Below, piece by piece: positions 58,975 to 64,000 of a DNA stretch of 64,000 bases. Origin of the DNA: Allomesorhizobium sp043769475 (GTDB lineage Bacteria > Pseudomonadota > Alphaproteobacteria > Rhizobiales > Rhizobiaceae). The stretch covers positions 5,270,001 to 5,334,000 of the forward strand of contig NZ_CP171729.1 of NCBI RefSeq assembly GCF_043769475.1. Reading direction: 5' to 3'. The translations under genes and the position numbers were made by a program. Each line of letters begins with the position of its first letter. The stretch's first letter is position 1. Below the pieces are notes generated by a model. It was not told the origin of the DNA. It searched no databases and saw only the letters and a list, made by a program, of their open reading frames with translations.

Positions 58975-60867
58975 ATGAAAACCTCGATCGCAACCGTCTC
59001 TATCAGCGGAGACTTTTCCGAAAAGCTGGCGGCGATCGCTGCGGCAGGCTTCGACGGCGTCGAGATTTTCGAGAACGACCTTCTGGCCTCCGACGCGTCG
59101 CCCGCCGAGGCCGGCCGGATGGTCCGCGATGCCGGCCTCGAGATCACGCTGTTCCAGCCGTTCCGCGATTTTGAAGGCATGCCGGAGCCGCATCGGTCAC
59201 GCGCCTTCGACCGGGCGGAGCGGAAGTTCGACTTTATGCAGGAACTGGGCGCCGACCTGATGCTGGTCTGCTCCAACGTCTCCTCCGTCTCGCTCGGCGG
59301 CATCGACCGCGCCGCGGACGATTTTCGCGAGCTCGGTGAGCGTGCCTCGGTGCGCGGGCTGCGCGTCGGCTATGAGGCGCTGGCTTGGGGCCGGCACATT
59401 AACGACCACCGCGACGCTTGGGAGATCGTGCGTCGAGCCGACCATACCAATGTCGGGCTGATCCTCGATTCCTTCCACACCCTGGCGCGCAAGATAGACG
59501 TCGGCTCGATCCGCGCCATTCCGAAGGACAAGCTGTTTCTGGTCCAACTTGCCGACGCGCCGAAGATCGAGATGGACCTGATCTATTGGAGCCGGCATTT
59601 CCGCAACATGCCGGGGGAGGGCGACCTGCCCGTCCGCGACTTCATGCGGGCTGTGGCGGCCACCGGCTATGACGGCTTCCTGTCGCTCGAAATCTTCAAC
59701 GACCAGTTTCGCGGCGGCTCGCCAAAATCGATCTCGGTCGATGGTCGTCGCTCGCTGATTTATCTCATGGATCAGGTGCGCCGCGACGAGCCCGCTGCCG
59801 CCGCTGGCCTGCCTGAAATGCCCGATCGGATCGCCGTGAGCGGCGTCGAGTTCATCGAATTCGCCGCCAACGAGGCGGAGGGACGCGAACTGGCGGCTTT
59901 CTTTCGCGGCATGGGATTCGCGAAATCCGGCAAGCACGTCTCCAAGGACGTCACGCTCTACCGCCAGGGGGATGTCAACCTCGTCATCAACACCGAACGC
60001 GAGGGTTTTGCGCATTCCTCCTACGTCGTGCACGGCACCTCAGTCTGCGCCCTCGGCCTCAAGGTCGAGAATGCGGCCGCGACCGTGGAACGCGCCAAGG
60101 CACTGGGCGCGGAGATATTCAGCCAGCCGGTCGGGCCTGGCGAACTGACCATCCCCGCGATCCGCGGCGTCGGCGGCGGGGTCATCTACTTCATTGACCA
60201 GACGTCGGAACTGCGCCGCGTGTGGGAGACTGAGTTCGTTCCCATCGAGGATGACGATGCACCGCGGGATGCCGGTCTCACTGCCATAGATCATGTCGGC
60301 CAGACCATGCTGTATGAGGAGATGCTGACCTGGCTGCTGTTCTACACATCCATCTTCAGGACCAGGAAGACGCCGATGGTCGACATCATCGACCCGGCTG
60401 GTGTGGTGCGCAGCCAGGTCATCGAGAGCGACGAGGGCAGCCTGAGGCTGACGCTGAACGGCGCCGAAAACCGCCGCACCTTCGCCGGGCATTTCATCAA
60501 TGAGTCCTTCGGCTCCAGCGTCCAGCACGTCGCCTTCGGTACGGATGACATATTTAACGCCGCTGCCGCGCTCCGGGCGAACAGCTTCGAGCCGCTGCAC
60601 ATCTCGCCCAATTATTACGATGACGTGGAGGCTCGTTTCGGCCTTGATCCCGATCTCGCCGATCGGCTGCGGACAGAAAACATCCTTTATGACCGCGACG
60701 ACAACGGCGAGTATTTCCAGCTCTACAGCCCGAATTACGGCGAGGGCTTCTTTTTCGAGATTGTCGAGCGGCGCGGCGGCTACCGCGGTTACGGCGCTCC
60801 GAACGCGCCGTTCAGGATCGCGGCGCAGAAGCGGCATTTGCGGCCGAAGGGCATGCCACGCGCCTGA
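58975..60867 (+). CDS. qsuB: 3-dehydroshikimate dehydratase, QsuB/QuiC1-like (sugar-isomerase plus HPPD-like domains)
   Basis: A 630-aa two-domain protein that turns 3-dehydroshikimate into protocatechuate. The N-terminal xylose-isomerase-like TIM barrel (residues about 1-270) has MKTSIATVSISGDFSEKLAAI, GVEIFENDLLA and GYDGFLSLEIFND. The C-terminal part (about 285-620) is a VOC/4-hydroxyphenylpyruvate dioxygenase-like module. It has AIDHVGQTMLYEEML (His), SSVQHVAFGTDDIF (His) and FFFEIVERRGGYRGYG (Glu), the 2-His-1-Glu pattern. Length matches QsuB (about 620 aa). It links quinate/shikimate breakdown to the pca genes before it. Confidence 0.9.
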   Translation: MKTSIATVSISGDFSEKLAAIAAAGFDGVEIFENDLLASDASPAEAGRMVRDAGLEITLFQPFRDFEGMPEPHRSRAFDRAERKFDFMQELGADLMLVCSNVSSVSLGGIDRAADDFRELGERASVRGLRVGYEALAWGRHINDHRDAWEIVRRADHTNVGLILDSFHTLARKIDVGSIRAIPKDKLFLVQLADAPKIEMDLIYWSRHFRNMPGEGDLPVRDFMRAVAATGYDGFLSLEIFNDQFRGGSPKSISVDGRRSLIYLMDQVRRDEPAAAAGLPEMPDRIAVSGVEFIEFAANEAEGRELAAFFRGMGFAKSGKHVSKDVTLYRQGDVNLVINTEREGFAHSSYVVHGTSVCALGLKVENAAATVERAKALGAEIFSQPVGPGELTIPAIRGVGGGVIYFIDQTSELRRVWETEFVPIEDDDAPRDAGLTAIDHVGQTMLYEEMLTWLLFYTSIFRTRKTPMVDIIDPAGVVRSQVIESDEGSLRLTLNGAENRRTFAGHFINESFGSSVQHVAFGTDDIFNAAAALRANSFEPLHISPNYYDDVEARFGLDPDLADRLRTENILYDRDDNGEYFQLYSPNYGEGFFFEIVERRGGYRGYGAPNAPFRIAAQKRHLRPKGMPRA

Positions 60868-60870
60868 CGC

Positions 60871-62037
60871 TCAGTAAGGCAGGCCTACGTAGTTTTCAGC
60901 CAGCGCAGTGGAAGCCGCGCGCGAGTGGACGAGATAGTCGAGTTCGGCTTCCTGGATGCGCTGCCCGAACGCGCCGCCTTCGGGGAAACGGTGCAGCATG
61001 GTGGTCATCCACCACGAGAAGCGCACAGCCTTCCACACCCGCGCCAGCGCGCGGCCCGAGTAGGCGTCCATGCCCGCCGTCGATCCGTCCGCATAGAATT
61101 CCCGCAGGCCCGAAAACAAATAGCGCACGTCGCTGGCGGCAAGGTTCAGGCCCTTCGCCCCGGTCGGCGGCACGATATGGGCGGCGTCGCCGACCAGCGA
61201 CAGTTTGCCGAATTGCATCGGCTCGACGACGAAGGAGCGCAACAGCGCGATCGACTTCTCGAAGGACGGGCCGGTGGTGACGGCGGCGGCGCTCTCCGCC
61301 GGGAGGCGGCGGCGTAACTCGTCCCAGAAGCGGCCGTCGCTCCAGTCCTCCACTTTTTCGTCGATCGGGCATTGGATGTAGTAACGGCTGCGGGTCATCG
61401 AGCGCATCGAGCAGAGCGCGAAGCCGAGTTCATGATTGGCGTAGATCAATTCGTGGCTGGCCGGCGGCACCTCGGCCAGCACCCCGAGCCAGCCGAACGG
61501 GTAAACCCGTTCGAAGCTCTGCAGCGCGCCCCCAGGGACCGATCTGCGGCTCACACCATGATAGCCGTCGCACCCGGCAATGAAATCGCAATCGATGCGG
61601 TGCGATTGCCCGTCCTTCTCGTAGGTGACGAAGGGGCTGCCCGAAATGTCGTGCAAGGCAACATTTGCGGCCTCGAACACGGTCGTCAGCCCGGCCTTCT
61701 CGCGCTTCTCGACGAGGTCGCGTGTCATCTCGGTCTGGCCATAGACCATCACCCGCTTGCCGGTCAGCGCGTGGAGGTCGATGCGGTGCAGCCGGTTGTC
61801 GAAAGCGACGGCAAAGCCGTCATGCGGCAGCCCCTCGGCATGCATGCGCTCGCCCGCGCCCGCCTCGTCGAGCAACTCGACCGTGCCCTGTTCAAGCACG
61901 CCTGCGCGTACCCGGCTCAGGAGGTGATCGCGGTCGACGCGCTCCAGGATGACATTGTCGATGCCGATGCCGGCGAGCAATTGCCCGAGCAGCAGGCCGG
62001 AAGGGCCGGAACCGACGATCAGGACCTGCGTGCGCAA
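60871..62037 (-). CDS. pobA: 4-hydroxybenzoate 3-monooxygenase
   Basis: A 388-aa FAD monooxygenase that converts 4-hydroxybenzoate to protocatechuate with NADPH and O2. The FAD-binding start is MRTQVLIVGSGPSGLLLGQLLAG, the DG motif is DFIAGCDGYHGVSRRS, and the GD motif is LSLVGDAAHIVPPTGAKGLNLA. Length fits PobA (about 390 aa). It lies 34 nt downstream of pcaB on the same strand. Its 3' end is 3 nt from the 3' end of the convergent qsuB gene. Confidence 0.96.
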   Translation of the reverse strand: MRTQVLIVGSGPSGLLLGQLLAGIGIDNVILERVDRDHLLSRVRAGVLEQGTVELLDEAGAGERMHAEGLPHDGFAVAFDNRLHRIDLHALTGKRVMVYGQTEMTRDLVEKREKAGLTTVFEAANVALHDISGSPFVTYEKDGQSHRIDCDFIAGCDGYHGVSRRSVPGGALQSFERVYPFGWLGVLAEVPPASHELIYANHELGFALCSMRSMTRSRYYIQCPIDEKVEDWSDGRFWDELRRRLPAESAAAVTTGPSFEKSIALLRSFVVEPMQFGKLSLVGDAAHIVPPTGAKGLNLAASDVRYLFSGLREFYADGSTAGMDAYSGRALARVWKAVRFSWWMTTMLHRFPEGGAFGQRIQEAELDYLVHSRAASTALAENYVGLPY

Positions 62038-62071
62038 CGGCTTCTCCTGGAAACGGTGACATGCATGTCGG

Positions 62072-63124
62072 CTACGCTCCGAGCCTGTCCATCCTGCCGA
62101 TCAGTTCCGCCGCAAGACGCAGCGATGAGCCGGCCGCGACGATCATCTGCGGCAGGATGAGCCACTCCAGCGACCAGGCAGAACCAGAGCGCTCCTGCTC
62201 GTGAACCAGTGCGTGGTGCATGCCTGAAAGCTGCGTGGCGTTGAACCTCGCCAGCGTGACCAGAATTTCGGCTGCAACGGGGTTCTGCTTGTGCGGCATC
62301 GCCGAGGAGCCGCCGCCGCCGCTCAGCGCGATCTCATCACCCGCCTGCGCCATCAACGCGACATCTTGGCCGAATTTCCCGAGGCTGCCGGTCAGCAGGG
62401 ACAGGAAGCTTGCGAATTCGGCCATTCGGTCGCGCTGGCTCTGCCACTGTGGAACGTTCGCCAGGCCCAGCCTTTGCGCCAGCGCCGCACGGACTGCCTC
62501 GCCCTTGCCGTCGAGCTTGTCCAGCGTGCCGGCCGCGCCGCCGAACTGGATGGTCAGGAGTGTCGGCCGCAATGCCTCGAGCCGAGCCTTGTGGCCGACG
62601 AGCGGGTCGCGCCAGCTTCGGATGCGGTCGCCTGCGCTGATCTCTATTGCCTCCTGCATGCGCGTGCGGCCCATCAGCGGATTTGGGCCGAAGCGTTTGT
62701 CCAATTGGTCGAAACCTTCCACCTGTGCGTCCAACCGGCGTTCGAATAAATCCAGCACCGGCTTCAGCCGCAACACGAGCGCCGTGTCGATCACATCCTG
62801 GCTGGTCGCGCCAAAATGCAGCCGGTCGGCATGCGGCGCGGCGATAGCTTCGCGCATCTGCCGGACCAACTCCGGGACCGCAACCCCGTCGTGTGCTACG
62901 CCATTCCGAAGGGCCGCTATGTCTGGCTTGAAGCCGGCGAGCGCCTTGGCTATGGCGCTTGCGGCTTCCTGCGGGATGACGCCCGCTTCCGCTTCGGCCT
63001 CGGCAAGCGCGATCTCGAACCGGAGCATTGCCGCGAGTTCCGCATCGAAGCCAAAGAGTGTCTCGATCTCCTCGTCGCCGAAGAGGCTGGAGAGGAAAGG
63101 ATGGTCGAAAGCCGAGACAGCCAT
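62072..63124 (-). CDS. pcaB: 3-carboxy-cis,cis-muconate cycloisomerase
   Basis: A 350-aa enzyme of the fumarase/aspartase superfamily that cyclises 3-carboxymuconate to gamma-carboxymuconolactone. The superfamily signature is GGGGSSAMPHKQNPVAAE; the first conserved region has HFGATSQDVIDTALVL. The length matches the short PcaB of rhizobia. It lies 3 nt from pcaG on the same strand. Confidence 0.95.
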   Translation of the reverse strand: MAVSAFDHPFLSSLFGDEEIETLFGFDAELAAMLRFEIALAEAEAEAGVIPQEAASAIAKALAGFKPDIAALRNGVAHDGVAVPELVRQMREAIAAPHADRLHFGATSQDVIDTALVLRLKPVLDLFERRLDAQVEGFDQLDKRFGPNPLMGRTRMQEAIEISAGDRIRSWRDPLVGHKARLEALRPTLLTIQFGGAAGTLDKLDGKGEAVRAALAQRLGLANVPQWQSQRDRMAEFASFLSLLTGSLGKFGQDVALMAQAGDEIALSGGGGSSAMPHKQNPVAAEILVTLARFNATQLSGMHHALVHEQERSGSAWSLEWLILPQMIVAAGSSLRLAAELIGRMDRLGA

Positions 63125-63127
63125 GGT

Positions 63128-63742
63128 CTAGATGTCGAAGAAGACGGTTTCCCGCTCGCCCTGGAGATGAATGTCGAATGTGTACGTATCGCCGTCGCGC
63201 GTCGCGATCAGCGTCGGCACGCGAACGCGGTGCTCGATGCGCGCCAGTATCGGGTCCTCCGCGTTGGCCTCTTCCTCGTCGCCGAAATACATCCTGGTGT
63301 GCAGGCCGATATTGATGCCGCGCGCGACGATCCAGATCGTGAGGTGCGGCGCCATCAGCCGCCCGTCCGGGAACGGCACGCGGCCGGGCTTGACCGTCTC
63401 GAACAAGCATTCGCCCGTCGTCATGTCGGTCGCCTGCCGGCCCCAACCGGTGAAATTGGGATCAGCCGCCCCGCGCATTTCCGAAGGCGAATTGTAGAGG
63501 CCGGCCGCATCAGCCTGCCAGATTTCCACCACCGCGTCCTTGAGCGGCGTGCCCGACCCGTCGATCACCCTGAGCTTCAGCGTAATGCGTTCACCCCTGG
63601 TTTTCTCGTTGACAATTGCGGTGCCGAGATCGCCGTCATAGACACCCGAAATGCCGGAAAAGTTCGGCGTCAGGCCGATATGGGCGTAGGGTCCGGCGGT
63701 CTGCGAAGCAGTTTCCTTCAGCCGATCGAGGCTCTGCACCAT
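63128..63742 (-). CDS. pcaG: protocatechuate 3,4-dioxygenase, alpha subunit
   Basis: A 204-aa subunit, starting MVQSLDRLKETASQTAGPYAHIGLTP (in parts). The intradiol dioxygenase fold is recognised by LRVIDGSGTPLKDAVVEIWQADAAG and GRVPFPDGRLMAPHLTIWIVARGI. The alpha subunit does not hold the iron. Its start overlaps the pcaH stop by ATGA, and the two subunits assemble in equal number. Confidence 0.95.
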   Translation of the reverse strand: MVQSLDRLKETASQTAGPYAHIGLTPNFSGISGVYDGDLGTAIVNEKTRGERITLKLRVIDGSGTPLKDAVVEIWQADAAGLYNSPSEMRGAADPNFTGWGRQATDMTTGECLFETVKPGRVPFPDGRLMAPHLTIWIVARGINIGLHTRMYFGDEEEANAEDPILARIEHRVRVPTLIATRDGDTYTFDIHLQGERETVFFDI

Positions 63743-64000
63743 CAGTTGCCCTCCAGCCTGTTTTCGAACAGCGACGAGCGGCGGCCCCGGAGCACGATGT
63801 CGAATTTGTAGGCGCGAGCGTCCATCGGGATCGTCGCCTCCATGTCGAGCGCCGCGACAAGGCGTTCGATCGCGGCGCGGTCGGGAATTGTCCGCACGAT
63901 CGGACATTGCCAGATCATCGGGTCGCCCTCGAAATACATCTGCGTAATCAGCCGCTGCGCGAAGCCATGGCCGAAAATCGAGAAATGGATATGCGCCGGA
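63742..64000 (-). CDS. pcaH: protocatechuate 3,4-dioxygenase, beta subunit (N-terminus cut by window edge)
   Basis: The visible C-terminal 85 residues contain PAHIHFSIFGHGF, where the two His (H-I-H) are iron ligands of the beta subunit. The end is DIVLRGRRSSLFENRLEGN. The frame runs off the right edge, so about 150 residues are missing. The order pcaH-pcaG-pcaB-pobA suggests that pcaC and pcaD lie just upstream (beyond the window), as in pcaDCHGB operons. Confidence 0.93.
   Translation of the reverse strand, partial: PAHIHFSIFGHGFAQRLITQMYFEGDPMIWQCPIVRTIPDRAAIERLVAALDMEATIPMDARAYKFDIVLRGRRSSLFENRLEGN

Overview
The window looks like part of the chromosome of a GC-rich alphaproteobacterium of the order Hyphomicrobiales (Rhizobiales), probably Phyllobacteriaceae (Mesorhizobium, Aminobacter or Nitratireductor type). 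The grounds are the style of DnaA and DnaN, the order dnaA-rpsT, a Tad/Cpa pilus locus of the Caulobacter/rhizobial type, a rhizobial-type pcaIJF cluster, and Hyphomicrobiales-type small proteins. This rests on family resemblance; no database search was run.

Layout. 1-9.3 kb is housekeeping: a GNAT fragment, moeB, recF, dnaN, dnaA, rpsT, an enoyl-CoA hydratase, mutM and deoB, all on the minus strand. An 0.8-kb non-coding region with DnaA-box-like sites lies between dnaA and rpsT. 9.4-22 kb is a complete-looking Tad (Flp) pilus locus. On the minus strand it has two TadE-like pseudopilin genes, one apparently frameshifted, and a stand-alone secretin N-domain protein. On the plus strand it has the 58-aa Flp pilin, then cpaABCDEF-tadBC, and finally a tadD lipoprotein on the minus strand. 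Sites close to the CtrA consensus (TTAA-N7-TTAAC) lie in front of three of these transcription units.

22-41 kb is mixed core genome: an M17 aminopeptidase, NlpC/P60 hydrolase, two luciferase-like oxidoreductases, an AI-2E exporter, an SMR exporter preceded by what looks like a guanidine-II (mini-ykkC) riboswitch, rmuC, def-fmt-GNAT-truA, and dapE/dapD for lysine synthesis with two DUF805 genes between them. 41.8-44.8 kb is an accessory patch: an IS5-type insertion sequence, a stretch that falls to about 29% GC (43081-43200), an acidic lipoprotein with cysteine-bearing 40-residue repeats, a small secreted protein and an LprI-like protein. 45-50 kb holds copper-related envelope genes, including a YcnI/PCu(A)C fusion, DUF817, a HAD nucleotidase, a diguanylate cyclase and a DMT exporter.

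50-55 kb is an acid-sugar style catabolic operon: a GntR/FCD regulator, TRAP transporter dctQMP, a mandelate-racemase-type enolase superfamily enzyme and an EamA exporter. 55-64 kb is the beta-ketoadipate pathway: an IclR regulator (frameshifted), pcaI, pcaJ, pcaF and a QsuB-type 3-dehydroshikimate dehydratase in one direction, and pcaH-pcaG-pcaB-pobA in the other. Together they convert 4-hydroxybenzoate (PobA) and dehydroshikimate (QsuB) to protocatechuate, cleave it (PcaHG), cycloisomerise it (PcaB), and activate and thiolyse 3-oxoadipate (PcaIJ, PcaF). pcaC and pcaD are not in the window and would be expected just past its right end.

The points most worth a second look are the riboswitch, the two single-base frameshifts (TadE-like gene and PcaR-like regulator), the palindromic operators in front of pcaI and the GntR gene, the CtrA-like sites of the pilus locus, and the repeat lipoprotein island. 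I did not find an unmistakably new multi-gene system.
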